The notes below the pieces were generated by a model that saw only the letters and a list, made by a program, of their open reading frames with translations, did not search any database and was not told the origin of the DNA. Positions 1-9,414 of a stretch of 64,000 nt of DNA are shown in pieces (position 1 is the stretch's first letter; every line of letters starts with the position of its first letter). Source of the stretch: CAVSQX01 sp963730225 (GTDB lineage Bacteria > Planctomycetota > Phycisphaerae > Tepidisphaerales > Tepidisphaeraceae); the NCBI GenBank assembly GCA_963730225.1, contig CAVSQX010000001.1:1178001-1242000 (forward strand), in the 5' to 3' direction. A program made the translations under genes and the position numbers.

Positions 1-1432
1 CATCTGACGCATTTTTTCTCTGGCTGGCCGCAACCAGCGACGACGCAGCAAAATCATCCGACGCCTCCAGCGGACGAAATCCCGCGGCCTTCAGGGCGGT
101 TTTCGCCTCGGGGCTGGACATGAATGTCTTCCACACCAACGCGCTGCGGCAGTTTTCCGCCATCAGCACCGTCGGGCCGATGTCGATGCCCAGCACATCG
201 GGGTTGTACCAATCCGCCGACGGATTGAAGGAATCGACAAAGCCGTATTTCAGATACGCCTTGCTGCCGTAGCGATCGCGCATGAATTCCAGCGCGTCCA
301 GGCACAGGCGTGGCTCGAAGGCCAGACTGCCGGCGGCCGCACAGGGAACGACGCTGCCGTCAATCTCCCCCTGTTGTGGCGGCCCGCCCCAGGCGGTGTA
401 ACCATTGGCGCTGTCGGACGCCGTCAGACCCCACATGTCCGGACCGTAGCTGGGAAACTGCTTGCTCAACTCATCCATGCACCACTGCCGCTGCGCCAGC
501 GTCGCCAATTGCGAGTTCGCAAAGTAATCAGCGTAGTCGTCGCGCTGGCCGCGAAGATCGAACCAACACTGCGGATATTGATGCGTGAACAGCGGCGGAC
601 ATTGCATGAACGTCAGCCCGGCATACGTCATCACCGGCCGGCGCTTCCAAGCCTGCCAGGACTTGGCCGGTAAGGGATGGGTATGGGAGCCAAGTCCCAG
701 CAGATAGATCAATGGACCTTCATTGAAATCGATCCAGCGCGCCGAGAGGAATCCACTCTCGGGCTTCCAGCCCATGCTCAACGCTCCATCCGATGTTTCC
801 AGCCACGGCCAATCCACCGCTTCGTACAATTCATCCGCCAGAGTTGCCAACTCGGTACCGGCAAAATGCTGGCGAACCGTCAGCACGCCGGCCATCAGCA
901 GCGCCGTATCGATGTCCGAAACTTCGCAGTTCCATCCGCGCTGGCCGGTGTGCATGTCCAGGAAATGATAAAAAACCCCGTGCTCCTGCGGGCCGTGATC
1001 GCGCAGGAAAGTCAGCACATGCAAAGCGCGATCGTACGCCTCTTGATGCGGCACCCAGCCGTGCTGATCGCCGATGCAAAGAGCCGTCAGCCCGAATCCC
1101 ACCGAAGCGATGCTGGCCATCGGCCCCACGCCGCTGCCGTCGGCCTTGGCCCGATCGGGCATCAGGCCGGTCGTGGGATCGGATTCATCGATGAAAAACT
1201 GGATGCCGCGGCGTTCCAGGTCGTCGAGGAACTGCTTGTCGGCGGCGGTTAGGGAGCCAGAGCCGGGCGCTGTCGTCGCGGTTTCGATCGCCCAATCATT
1301 CGACGCAAGCTGCACCGCCGATGGCACGGTCGGCGCATCGGCCACGCAAAGCGATGCCAAAGCGCAGGCGAGCGCGCCAATCAGCGCGATGGCCGGCAAT
1401 CGAATTGATTTTCTACCCGTCTCCAGCCGCAT
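1..1432 (-). CDS. Secreted glucoamylase-like glycoside hydrolase (GH144-type), 3' end outside window
   Basis: The minus-strand frame from ATG at 1432 stays open to the window edge, giving about 477 residues. The N-terminus has a basic start followed by a hydrophobic stretch (LPAIALIGALACALASLCVA), a likely Sec signal peptide. The body reads like the Glycoamylase/DUF-type (alpha/alpha)6 domain found in endo-beta-1,2-glucanases: FFIDESDPTTGLMPDR near the start, and WYNPDVLGIDIGPTVLMAEN followed by LVWKTFM near the visible end. These are family-typical blocks; substrate is inferred only. The gene lies upstream of a prepilin-like gene and a LacI regulator, which fits a glycan-use neighbourhood. 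Confidence 0.75.
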   Translation of the reverse strand, partial: MRLETGRKSIRLPAIALIGALACALASLCVADAPTVPSAVQLASNDWAIETATTAPGSGSLTAADKQFLDDLERRGIQFFIDESDPTTGLMPDRAKADGSGVGPMASIASVGFGLTALCIGDQHGWVPHQEAYDRALHVLTFLRDHGPQEHGVFYHFLDMHTGQRGWNCEVSDIDTALLMAGVLTVRQHFAGTELATLADELYEAVDWPWLETSDGALSMGWKPESGFLSARWIDFNEGPLIYLLGLGSHTHPLPAKSWQAWKRRPVMTYAGLTFMQCPPLFTHQYPQCWFDLRGQRDDYADYFANSQLATLAQRQWCMDELSKQFPSYGPDMWGLTASDSANGYTAWGGPPQQGEIDGSVVPCAAAGSLAFEPRLCLDALEFMRDRYGSKAYLKYGFVDSFNPSADWYNPDVLGIDIGPTVLMAENCRSALVWKTFMSSPEAKTALKAAGFRPLEASDDFAASSLVAASQRKNASD

Positions 1433-1487
1433 TCACTCCACCTCTCCACCTACGCCGAACCTGTCCGCACGATCCGTTCGGACGCTT

Positions 1488-2564
1488 TCACTGGGTGATA
1501 TTGACGTTCAACCGTAAGAGGTCCGACGTGCCATAAATTGTGCCAAACATGCCCGTTGCGCCAGCCGGCAGCTTCTTGTAGTGGAAAACCTGCACGTGTC
1601 CGTCGAGCATCAACACATTCGCTTGCGTGTTGTTCATGTGACGGAAACGAATGTTGCCCAAGTTCGGTCCTGTGTCGTTGTTCCAGTCGTTAGGGGTAGC
1701 GCCACCAACGCTGCCGATGGGTGTGAGGTCCACGGGGTCGTTCGGCGCCAGCGCGTTGCCAGATAAGGCGTAATTGTCGGTCAGACCGGTCGTCGGGGAC
1801 TCGGCCCCCTGAATGGCCGCGTGATCGAGTTCCAAGCCGACCGCGGGAGCCGCATAGGAGCCGGATGTATCGGTCATGGACGCGTCAAAGATGGCCGCGA
1901 TCTCCGCTGATCTTTTGATGTGCGAAGCGCTATATCCCATCAATCTGGCATTACCAAATGGTAGGGCGGGATCCTTTGCCCGAAGATCCGGCATAAGGCG
2001 GGGATGGCAGGAATAGGTGAGCGTCATGCCGTGAGTCGTCGGCAGCAGGTCCGGGTCAACGCCAGGACATATAAAGACATTCCGCGCGCCCTGATCGACG
2101 GGTCGCGGCATGTTGGTGTAGTAATTTATGGGCACAGGCCCATTACCGTCGCTTACCGCCGTTTCGAAGGAATCGTACCCGTATTGCGGATGCAACTCGT
2201 GGACCAGGAAAATATCCCACTGCGCGACTTGCACCTGGCCTGGAACAACGGTCGCGAACTGAAACGCGTGCGGCGTCCCAGGGCCTACGAGACCGCCCTG
2301 CTCCTCATACCCGAACGGCAGGCGGCCTTTATTGTCGGCGATATACATGGCCAGTCCCTGGCCAAGCTGCCTCAGGTTCGACTGACACTTCACGAGGGTT
2401 GCCTGCTGCCGCGCCTTGGACAGCGAGGGAAGCAAAATGCTGATCAAAAGCGCGATGATCCCAATGACAACGAGCAACTCAACTAGCGTAAAACCTCCGC
2501 GCGGCAAGCGCCGGCGCTTTGAATCAGCGCCTGACGATTCGGATTGCGTGCTTACTTCCAACAT
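1488..2564 (-). CDS. Prepilin-like protein with N-terminal methylation motif
   Basis: Starts at ATG 2564, preceded by GGAGG four bases upstream; the longer open frame upstream has no such site. After about 25 polar residues comes GGFTLVELLVVIGIIALLIS, the type IV prepilin cleavage site (G|F with the Glu five residues on) and hydrophobic helix. Near the C-terminus is RHMNNTQANVLMLDGHVQ, the H..N..DGHV block of the planctomycete prepilin-like family (relatives of DUF1559). Length 358 aa is usual. Such proteins occur in many copies in Planctomycetes; individual roles are mostly unknown, presumably type II secretion or pilus-like surface structures. Confidence 0.85.
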   Translation of the reverse strand: MLEVSTQSESSGADSKRRRLPRGGFTLVELLVVIGIIALLISILLPSLSKARQQATLVKCQSNLRQLGQGLAMYIADNKGRLPFGYEEQGGLVGPGTPHAFQFATVVPGQVQVAQWDIFLVHELHPQYGYDSFETAVSDGNGPVPINYYTNMPRPVDQGARNVFICPGVDPDLLPTTHGMTLTYSCHPRLMPDLRAKDPALPFGNARLMGYSASHIKRSAEIAAIFDASMTDTSGSYAAPAVGLELDHAAIQGAESPTTGLTDNYALSGNALAPNDPVDLTPIGSVGGATPNDWNNDTGPNLGNIRFRHMNNTQANVLMLDGHVQVFHYKKLPAGATGMFGTIYGTSDLLRLNVNITQ

Positions 2565-2643
2565 CGTTCCTCCGCGAGAAAATCCCGCGCCATCAGGCGC
2601 GGGTGGGTCGCACACGGCAAGCGACCCTGAGCAAAACCCTGCA

Positions 2644-3783
2644 CTAACTTGCTTCCACAGCGCCAAGCGCAGCGGCTGAAGCGTTGAATAACGCCGCCGG
2701 CCGCGACGCGGCGACTGCAATCGGCGGCACGCTGCGTTTGCCCGCCGACGTATTTCGCACCACCAGCCGAACCTGAAGCCGATGCCCGACCGGCCGCTCG
2801 TCTTTGGTGATCAAATCCACCGCCCATCGAGCGGCCACCTGTCCCATCAACCGCATCGGACAGGCGACGCTGGTGAGCGAAAGGTGATCGGCGGCTTCAA
2901 CGTTGTCGTAACCCGCCATCGCCATGTCGCCGGGCACGGATACCCCGGCCCGCTGCAATTCGCTCAGCGCGCCGATGGCCATCGCATCGTTGAGGCAAAA
3001 CAGGGCATCGGGCAGCGGACGCTTGAGATCCAGCAGGTCGCGGGCAGCCCGCACGCCGCTGGTCCAGGTGAAACTGCCCGACCAGATCAGGCCCGGATCG
3101 AGCTTCAGACCCAGCCGGTTCATCGCCTGCCGGCAGCCCAGAAGCCGCTGCTGCGAATCGTAATTTCCCTCGGGCCCGGTCACGACGCCGATGCGGCGAT
3201 GGCCCTGCTCATACAGGTGTTCGATCATCGCTTCTGCCCCGCCGACGTTGTCCATCCCGACTACCGGTAAATCCGCGCCGCTGATTTGCCGGTCGATCAG
3301 CACAATCGGCAGCTGCGCGACGGCCTCGGGAGTCAGATCACAATTGTCTTCGAGATTCAAAAGCAGCAGTGCATCGACCCGCCCCTGGCGGAGCAATCGC
3401 TTGACCATCTCCGGGCGGCTGCGGCGTTTGCCGACGAAAGACGCCAGCACGTCAAACCCGCATTCGGCGGCGACTTCGTCGATGCCGGCCAGAACGTCGG
3501 CGTAAAACCCGCTGGCGATTTCGGGGAAGATCGCGCCCAGCGTATGCGTTCGCCGGCCGGCCAGGGCCCGAGCGGTGTGGCTCGGTTCGTACGCCAGTTG
3601 ATCGGCGGCTTCGATGACGCGCTTGCGCGTTTCGCTGCCGACGTGAACCTTTCCACTGAAGACGCGCGACACCGTCGCAATCGACGCCCCCGAAAGTCGG
3701 CTCACGTCGTAAAGCGTCGGTTGACCCTTGCGAATCTGTGACGGTATTAACGCCGGATTTGAATCCATCTGCGGGCTCGTCAT
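2644..3783 (-). CDS. LacI-family transcriptional regulator
   Basis: 379 aa. An N-terminal helix-turn-helix (TLYDVSRLSGASIATVSRVF) with the hinge segment after it (HTARALAGRR) is followed by a periplasmic-binding-protein-like sugar sensor domain (HTLGAIFPEIASGFYADVL ... DALFCLNDAMAIGAL ... MAGYDNVEAADHLSLTSV). This is the full-length LacI/GalR layout. A palindromic LacI-type operator covers its own start codon (3783-3796), suggesting autoregulation. A second similar site sits before the divergently placed PEP-CTERM gene. Effector sugar cannot be read from the sequence. Confidence 0.93.
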   Translation of the reverse strand: MTSPQMDSNPALIPSQIRKGQPTLYDVSRLSGASIATVSRVFSGKVHVGSETRKRVIEAADQLAYEPSHTARALAGRRTHTLGAIFPEIASGFYADVLAGIDEVAAECGFDVLASFVGKRRSRPEMVKRLLRQGRVDALLLLNLEDNCDLTPEAVAQLPIVLIDRQISGADLPVVGMDNVGGAEAMIEHLYEQGHRRIGVVTGPEGNYDSQQRLLGCRQAMNRLGLKLDPGLIWSGSFTWTSGVRAARDLLDLKRPLPDALFCLNDAMAIGALSELQRAGVSVPGDMAMAGYDNVEAADHLSLTSVACPMRLMGQVAARWAVDLITKDERPVGHRLQVRLVVRNTSAGKRSVPPIAVAASRPAALFNASAAALGAVEAS

Positions 3784-3796
3784 GTAAACGCTTACA
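3783..3796. promoter_or_regulatory. LacI-type operator overlapping the lacI-like start codon
   Basis: TGTAAACGCTTACA is close to the palindromic LacI/GalR consensus with central CG and flanking TGTAA/TTACA arms. It overlaps the start codon (minus-strand ATG 3783-3781), a position suited to autorepression. The stretch 3797-4006 between it and the promoter at 4007 holds no gene that I can support. Confidence 0.6.
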
Positions 3797-4006
3797 TTGT
3801 CTGCATGGCGATCGTTCTGTCAAGTGAAAAGTGAACAAAACAGGTTGGAATGTGGTGGCACGGTTTCGCCAGCTTACCACCGACGCGGAATTCGCTGAAG
3901 TGCCGTTTCAGACGGCAAATAGTCGATTGTTGCTCATAAAGAGCATGAAAATGCCAAAGGATTCTCCACCGCCCCGGGGTATGGCGTACCGTGTCCGATA
4001 ATTTCC

Positions 4007-4049
4007 TTGACAAAACCAGCCCGTCACGGGCAAAATGAAAGCGGTTACA
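4007..4049 (+). promoter_or_regulatory. Promoter with LacI-type operator upstream of PEP-CTERM gene
   Basis: TTGACA (4007-4012), an 18-base spacer and CAAAAT (4031-4036) form a plausible sigma-70 promoter. TGAAAGCGGTTACA (4036-4049) follows directly and resembles the operator at 3783-3796 (AA-x-CG-x-TTACA core). Its position over the expected transcription start suits repression by the neighbouring LacI-type protein. Downstream, 4050-4164 is an untranslated leader ending in a strong ribosome-binding site (GAGGAGG). Confidence 0.5.
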
Positions 4050-4210
4050 TCGGCCTTCTGATTTGCCGGCGTTTGGTGGGTTCTGCTTGGGTGATGAGCC
4101 CCCGGCAAGTCAGGAAAGTGGTTATAAATAGGGTTGTTCATTTCTTTTGCGCGAGGAGGACAAAATGAATCGGAAATCGGCACGAAAATGCGCGTGCGCT
4201 GAGCGGTGCT

Positions 4211-5923
4211 GTGGGTTTGGTTGCATTTGCAACGGCTCTGCCCGCTCGGGCGGCAAATCTGCTGGTGAATCCAAGCTTTGAAGCCCCGTCGGACCCGGGC
4301 ACAAATAACGATTATCTCTGTGCCGGTTGGACTTTGCTCGATGACTGCGAACGCTCAACCTTTGACAATCCTCCCAACGGTTCCTGGGACATCTGGTTCA
4401 AAACCTTTGAAAGCGCCGTCGACCCCAGCACCGGAGTCAGCGGTGGCGTTGACCAGACGGTCAGCGATATCACCGCGAACACCAGCTACACCCTTTCCGC
4501 TCTGGAATTCAACGAGGCCGGCGAACCCGCCAGCGGGGCGGAAATTCAGATGGGCTTGATTTGGCAGGACGGCTCGGGCACGACCATCAGTTCCAACTAC
4601 GACAACATCCTGCCCGGAGCCGGAACAACCGGCGCGTGGACGCCCATGTCAATCACCGCCAACGCCCCGACCGGGGCAGCCCAGGTGGAAGTTATTTTTG
4701 ATTGGGTCGGCGGATCGACCGTGTCGGGCCAGGCCCAGTCGGCCTTCTTCGACGAGGCGGATTTGGAAGGGGCCGGCATCGCCCCGACCAACTCTGAGTG
4801 GGCTGTCGCCGGAAGCGGCGACTGGAACGTGAACGGCAACTGGACGAACGGATCAGTCCCCAATGGAGTTGACGCCGAGGCCGACTTCTTTGGTGCGATT
4901 ACCGCAAATCATACCGTTTACAGCGACATCGCCGTCACCGTCGGCACGATACATTTCAACAATCCCAACACGTATGTGATCGCCGGCGCGGGCAGCCTGA
5001 CCTTGCAGGTTTCCACCGGCAACGCCCAGGTCATCGTCGATCAGGGAACACAGGAAATAAATATTCCAACCACCATCGCAAGCCCCACCGTACTCAATGT
5101 GGCTTCCGGGGCAACGCTGGTGATGGCCGATCCGATCACGGTCAATTCGGGCCAAAGCATCAGCCAGACGGGCTCGGGAACGGTGACATACGAATCGACG
5201 ATCACGATGCTGACGAATTCGGATCTGGCGATCAACGATTCGACATACGCCCATTCGCTTTCCGAGACAACCGGCTCCCTGACAACGCTAACCGCCCATT
5301 CCGGAAGCACCCCAACCGTGCTGCAATTGGATTTACTGAGCCTGGGCGGCTCGACGAATTCGTGGAACGGCAAGATCGACATCGCCAACAACGACATGAT
5401 CGTCCACAACGGGAATCTGGCGAATCTCAGCAACGAGATCGCCGAAGGATTCCACGGCGGCAATTGGAACGGAACCGCTGGAATTACCTCGTCGGCTGCG
5501 GCCAGCCAGCACAACACCGCCATCGCGATCGAGCTCAATAACAACGGCAGCGGCGGCACTCTGCTGAGCACCTTCGAAGGCGTCGCGGTCACCAATAGCG
5601 ACGTGCTGATCAAATACACCTACTTCGGCGACGCCAATCTCGACGGCGTGGTCAACGGCTCGGACTACACCCTCATCGACAACGGCTTTAACAACAACCT
5701 CACCGGCTGGCACAACGGCGATTTCAACTACGACGGCGTGGTTAACGGCGACGATTACACGCTTATCGACAATGCGTTCAACACGCAGGGCGCAAGGATT
5801 ACGTCGTTGCCGTCGGAATCGATCGACGCTTCGCCGTCCAGCCAGGCAGCCGTTCCCGAGCCGGCCACGCTGGCCATGCTGGCCCTGGGCGCAGGCGGAC
5901 TTCTGCTGCGACGACGCCGCTGA
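4211..5923 (+). CDS. PEP-CTERM protein with dockerin-like repeats; start probably broken by a frameshift
   Basis: The longest frame begins with GTG 4211 and gives 570 aa, but its signal peptide is cut short. A strong GAGGAGG site and ATG at 4165 (MNRKSARK...) lie out of frame; a one-base shift near 4190-4203 (ATGCGCGTGCGCTGAG) would join them into a normal positively charged signal peptide ending in LPARA-A. The protein has an N-terminal carbohydrate-binding-like domain, beta-helix-like repeats, two Ca-binding dockerin-like motifs (GDANLDGVVNGSDY and GDFNYDGVVNGDDY), and a C-terminal PEPATLAMLALGAGGLLL sorting signal with final RRRR. Function likely cell-surface or matrix attachment. A LacI-type operator precedes it. 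Confidence 0.85.
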   Translation: MGLVAFATALPARAANLLVNPSFEAPSDPGTNNDYLCAGWTLLDDCERSTFDNPPNGSWDIWFKTFESAVDPSTGVSGGVDQTVSDITANTSYTLSALEFNEAGEPASGAEIQMGLIWQDGSGTTISSNYDNILPGAGTTGAWTPMSITANAPTGAAQVEVIFDWVGGSTVSGQAQSAFFDEADLEGAGIAPTNSEWAVAGSGDWNVNGNWTNGSVPNGVDAEADFFGAITANHTVYSDIAVTVGTIHFNNPNTYVIAGAGSLTLQVSTGNAQVIVDQGTQEINIPTTIASPTVLNVASGATLVMADPITVNSGQSISQTGSGTVTYESTITMLTNSDLAINDSTYAHSLSETTGSLTTLTAHSGSTPTVLQLDLLSLGGSTNSWNGKIDIANNDMIVHNGNLANLSNEIAEGFHGGNWNGTAGITSSAAASQHNTAIAIELNNNGSGGTLLSTFEGVAVTNSDVLIKYTYFGDANLDGVVNGSDYTLIDNGFNNNLTGWHNGDFNYDGVVNGDDYTLIDNAFNTQGARITSLPSESIDASPSSQAAVPEPATLAMLALGAGGLLLRRRR

Positions 5924-5945
5924 ACGAGTTGCGGTCGGATGGATT

Positions 5946-8144
5946 CTATTTGACCAGACGAAAGCGGCCTCCGTTGGCCGTTGTCGAATCGCCGCCGATC
6001 CACACTTGGAACTCGCCCGGTTCGGTGACCAGCGTTCCCTGCGCATCGTGGAATGCAAGTTGATTCGCGCTCAGAGCGAACTCCGCCCGTTTTTGCTCGC
6101 CGGGCTTCAGATGCAGCCGAGCAAATCCTTTCAACTCCCGCACCGGCTGAGTCAAACTCGCGGCCAATTGGCGAATGTACAACTGCACGATCTCATCGGC
6201 CTCGTAATGCCCGACATTGGCGATATCGCAGCCGACGGTCAACGTTCCGCCCAATTTCAATTCTGAATCGGAAGCCGCAAAATTGGAGTATTCAAATCGG
6301 CTGTAAGAAAGCCCGTAACCAAACGGGTACTCCGGCGTAAAGCTCACGTCCAGATACTTCGAGGCGTACTTGTTTTCCGCCTCCGCACCGTCCTCCGACG
6401 GCGGGCGACCGGTGTTCATGTGGTTGTAATAAATCGGCACCTGCCCGACAGCGCGCGGAAATGTGACCGTCAGCTTTCCGCAAGGGACCGAATCTCCAAA
6501 CAACGTCTCGACGATCGCCGGCCCGCCCATGGCGCCGGGATGCCAGGCGTAAACCACGGCGTCAAACTTCTCGGCGATGTCGTGAAAAATCAGCGGACGG
6601 CCCGCCATGATAACCGCAACCATCGGCTTGCCTGACTTGGCCACTTCCATGACCAAATCCTCCTGAGCTCCCGGCAGATTCAGATACGCGCGCGAACTCG
6701 CCTCGCCGCTGAGATCCTCCGATTCGCCCAGAAAAAGCAGCACGACATCGGCGTTCCTGGCGGCTTCCAGTGCCGCGGCAAATCCATCGTGAGCTTTATC
6801 GGTGCTGTCTTTCAAGCCCGGCGCATATGCCACCCGCGCTTCGCCGAGCGTTTTCCAAAGCGCCTCCAACGGCGTGTGCGAGGGGCCGTCGCGATCCGCC
6901 GCCCACGCTCCAAGCTGATCGCGCGGACTGTCCGCCAGCGGCCCGATGACCGCGATTTTTTTTATCGCCTTGGACAACGGCAGCGTGTCCTTCTGGTTTT
7001 TCAGCAACACCAGGCTTTCCTGCGCCAGTTTTTTCGCCAGATCCAAATCGTCGCTGCTCGATGGAACCGGCTCGACCGGCTGCCGCGCTCCCTTGGCTCC
7101 AAACAATCCCAACCGCAGCTTCAGCCGAAGAATATTCCGCACCGATTCGTCGATCAGCTTCGGATCGAGTTCTCCGGCGTCGATCAGCGATTTGGCGTGG
7201 TCGTAAAAACTCGTGCTGACCATTTCCATGTTCACGCCCGCTCCGATCGCTTTGCCCGCCGCATCTCGATCGTCGGCGGCGTATCCGTGCGCAACCATTT
7301 CGGTCACCGCTTCGTAATCGCTGACCACCACGCCGTCGAACTTCCACCGATCGCGCAGCACCTTGCGCAGCGTGTACGGATTTCCGCTGGCGGGAACACC
7401 GTTCAGATCGTTGAACGCGGACATGAAACTCGGCACGCCCGCTTGCCGCGCCGCGGCGAACGGAGCCAGATAAACATCGCTCAGCAGGGGCTCGGGAATC
7501 CACGTCGTGTTGTAATCGCGCCCCGCTTCGGCCGCTCCGTACCCCACGTAATGTTTGCCGCACGCGGCGATCGAATCCGGATCGGAAAGCGAGCCGCCCT
7601 GAAACCCGCGCACCATCGCCGCCGCCAGCGTGCCCGACAGATACGGATCCTCCCCCAGCGTCTCGGCGATTCGCCCCCAGCGCGGATCGCGCCCGATATC
7701 CATCATCGGCGCAAACGTCCAATGAACTCCCTCGCGCGCCGCTTCCCGCGCCGTCAGCCCGGCCGCCTGCTCGATCAGTCCCGGGTCCCAACTGGCCGAT
7801 TCACCCAGTGGAATCGGGAATGTCGTGCGGAAGCCGTGAATCAGATCGGCCGCAAAAATCAGCGGGATTTTGTGCGGTCCTTGCGTCAGTGCGATTTGCT
7901 GCGCCTCGGCTTTCATCTCGGGGCTCGATCCGCCGTACCACGATCCCCACCGTCCCGCCGCCAGCTCCTCCTTGATCTGCGGCGTCAGCGTCTTGGGATA
8001 TCCCGTCTGCGACATCTGCCCGAGCTTTTCATCGAGTGTCATTTGCGAGAGCAGATTGTCGACCGTCTTTTCATCGCCGGCCGAATCGGCAAAACATTGA
8101 CCTGCCAGCGCCAGGATTAAGACAACGCAGCTAAATGTTTTCAT
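5946..8144 (-). CDS. Glycoside hydrolase family 3 beta-glucosidase, secreted
   Basis: 732 aa from ATG 8144 (MKTFSCVVLILALAGQCFA, a clear signal peptide). GH3 N-domain motifs are present: LDEKLGQM, the RDPRWGR-x-x-ET-x-GEDPYLSG block, CGKHYVGYG, and GVVVSDYEAV, whose Asp is the expected nucleophile. The C-domain (SLVLLKN, IAVIGPLAD) and a terminal fibronectin-III-like domain (VQLYIRQ ... PVRELKGF) complete the BglX-like layout. It should release glucose from beta-glucosides in the periplasm. Its start overlaps pyrC by 14 bases, so it appears co-transcribed with pyrimidine genes, which is odd. Confidence 0.93.
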   Translation of the reverse strand: MKTFSCVVLILALAGQCFADSAGDEKTVDNLLSQMTLDEKLGQMSQTGYPKTLTPQIKEELAAGRWGSWYGGSSPEMKAEAQQIALTQGPHKIPLIFAADLIHGFRTTFPIPLGESASWDPGLIEQAAGLTAREAAREGVHWTFAPMMDIGRDPRWGRIAETLGEDPYLSGTLAAAMVRGFQGGSLSDPDSIAACGKHYVGYGAAEAGRDYNTTWIPEPLLSDVYLAPFAAARQAGVPSFMSAFNDLNGVPASGNPYTLRKVLRDRWKFDGVVVSDYEAVTEMVAHGYAADDRDAAGKAIGAGVNMEMVSTSFYDHAKSLIDAGELDPKLIDESVRNILRLKLRLGLFGAKGARQPVEPVPSSSDDLDLAKKLAQESLVLLKNQKDTLPLSKAIKKIAVIGPLADSPRDQLGAWAADRDGPSHTPLEALWKTLGEARVAYAPGLKDSTDKAHDGFAAALEAARNADVVLLFLGESEDLSGEASSRAYLNLPGAQEDLVMEVAKSGKPMVAVIMAGRPLIFHDIAEKFDAVVYAWHPGAMGGPAIVETLFGDSVPCGKLTVTFPRAVGQVPIYYNHMNTGRPPSEDGAEAENKYASKYLDVSFTPEYPFGYGLSYSRFEYSNFAASDSELKLGGTLTVGCDIANVGHYEADEIVQLYIRQLAASLTQPVRELKGFARLHLKPGEQKRAEFALSANQLAFHDAQGTLVTEPGEFQVWIGGDSTTANGGRFRLVK

Positions 8145-9414
8145 GGCAAGACCATTTGATAATTCCGCCGACGATGGTGGCCATCGCCCTGCCTTTGACC
8201 GCCCAGCCGTCGAACGGACAGTTTCTGCTTCTGCTGCAAAATTGCGACTTGTCGATCTTCCAATCGAAATTCGGATCAATCACCGTCACATCCGCATCGG
8301 CGCCGATTTTCAATGTTCCCTTGTTCAGCCGCGCGATCCGGGCCGGCGCGACGGCCAGCAGATCAATCAGCTTCGGCCAATCGATGTGGCCCGGCGCGAT
8401 CAGGGCTTTGATGTACAACGGAAGCGCGCATTCCAACCCCAGCACGCCAAACGGCGCGTTCTGAAATTCCAGTTCCTTCTCCTCCGCCAGATGCGGCGCG
8501 TGATCGGTGGCCAAACAGTCGATGGTTCCATCCTTGATTCCCGCGATGCACGCCTGCACGTCGGCGGCCGTCCGCAGCGGCGGATTCATTTTGAAATTCG
8601 TGTCGTAGCCGCGGCAGGATTCGTCGGTCAACAACAGATGATGCGGGCTCACTTCGGCCGTAACCGATTGACCATCGTGCTTCGCCCGGCGAATCAACTC
8701 TACGCTGCCGGCCGTGCTGACATGCTGCACGTGATAGCGGCAGCGGATGGTGCGATTCAGCAGTAGATCGCGGCCGATCATCAGTTGTTCCGCCTCGGCA
8801 GGAATCCCCGGCAATCCCAGCGACGTTGAGACAATTCCCCCGTGCATCGCCCCGCCGCCCAGGGTCGGCTCCTCGCAGTGCTGCATGATGACGGCGTCGA
8901 ACATTTTGCAATACTGAAGCGCCTTGCGCATCACCGACGCATCGGCGACGCCGGCGCCGTCGTCGCTGAAGGCGATCGCGCCGCGCGCGTGCATCGAGCC
9001 AATCTCGGCCAGTTCCGCTCCGTGTCGACCCTTGGTGATTGCCCCGATCGGATAGACATTCGCCAAGCCGACGCGCTGCGATTCCTGGAGCACAAATTCG
9101 ATCGCCGCGTCGTTGTCCAGCGGCGGTTTGGTGTTGGGCATGCAGCAGACGCTGGCGAACCCCCCCGCCACCGCCGCGGCCGATCCGCTGGCGATGGTTT
9201 CTTCCTCCTCGTCGCCCGGCTCGCGGAAATGCACGTGAATGTCGATCAATCCCGGCGTCACAAGCTTGCCCGCCACGTCGAGAATTCTGTCGGCCGACCC
9301 GAGATTTTCTCCCAACGACGCGATTTTTCCATCGCGCAGCAGTAGATCGGCACGCCGATTAATTCCCCGCGAGGGATCCACAATCGTGCCGTTTTTGAGA
9401 AGGATACTGTTCAT
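8131..9414 (-). CDS. pyrC: Dihydroorotase
   Basis: 427 aa from ATG 9414; the upstream extension of the frame lies inside pyrB and is ignored. It catalyses cyclisation of N-carbamoyl-aspartate to dihydroorotate, the third step of pyrimidine synthesis. Visible amidohydrolase features: metal-binding HVHFREPG, substrate-contact MPNTKPPLD, histidines in MQHCEEP and YHVQHVSTAGSVE, and the catalytic CLATDHAPH. This is the class I bacterial type. ATGA overlap with the end of pyrB shows translational coupling. Confidence 0.96.
   Translation of the reverse strand: MNSILLKNGTIVDPSRGINRRADLLLRDGKIASLGENLGSADRILDVAGKLVTPGLIDIHVHFREPGDEEEETIASGSAAAVAGGFASVCCMPNTKPPLDNDAAIEFVLQESQRVGLANVYPIGAITKGRHGAELAEIGSMHARGAIAFSDDGAGVADASVMRKALQYCKMFDAVIMQHCEEPTLGGGAMHGGIVSTSLGLPGIPAEAEQLMIGRDLLLNRTIRCRYHVQHVSTAGSVELIRRAKHDGQSVTAEVSPHHLLLTDESCRGYDTNFKMNPPLRTAADVQACIAGIKDGTIDCLATDHAPHLAEEKELEFQNAPFGVLGLECALPLYIKALIAPGHIDWPKLIDLLAVAPARIARLNKGTLKIGADADVTVIDPNFDWKIDKSQFCSRSRNCPFDGWAVKGRAMATIVGGIIKWSCHENI

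Noticed and set aside
677..1252. Plus-strand frame over the first gene
   Set aside because: It is the antisense of a clear secreted hydrolase that is open to the window edge and so easily overlooked.
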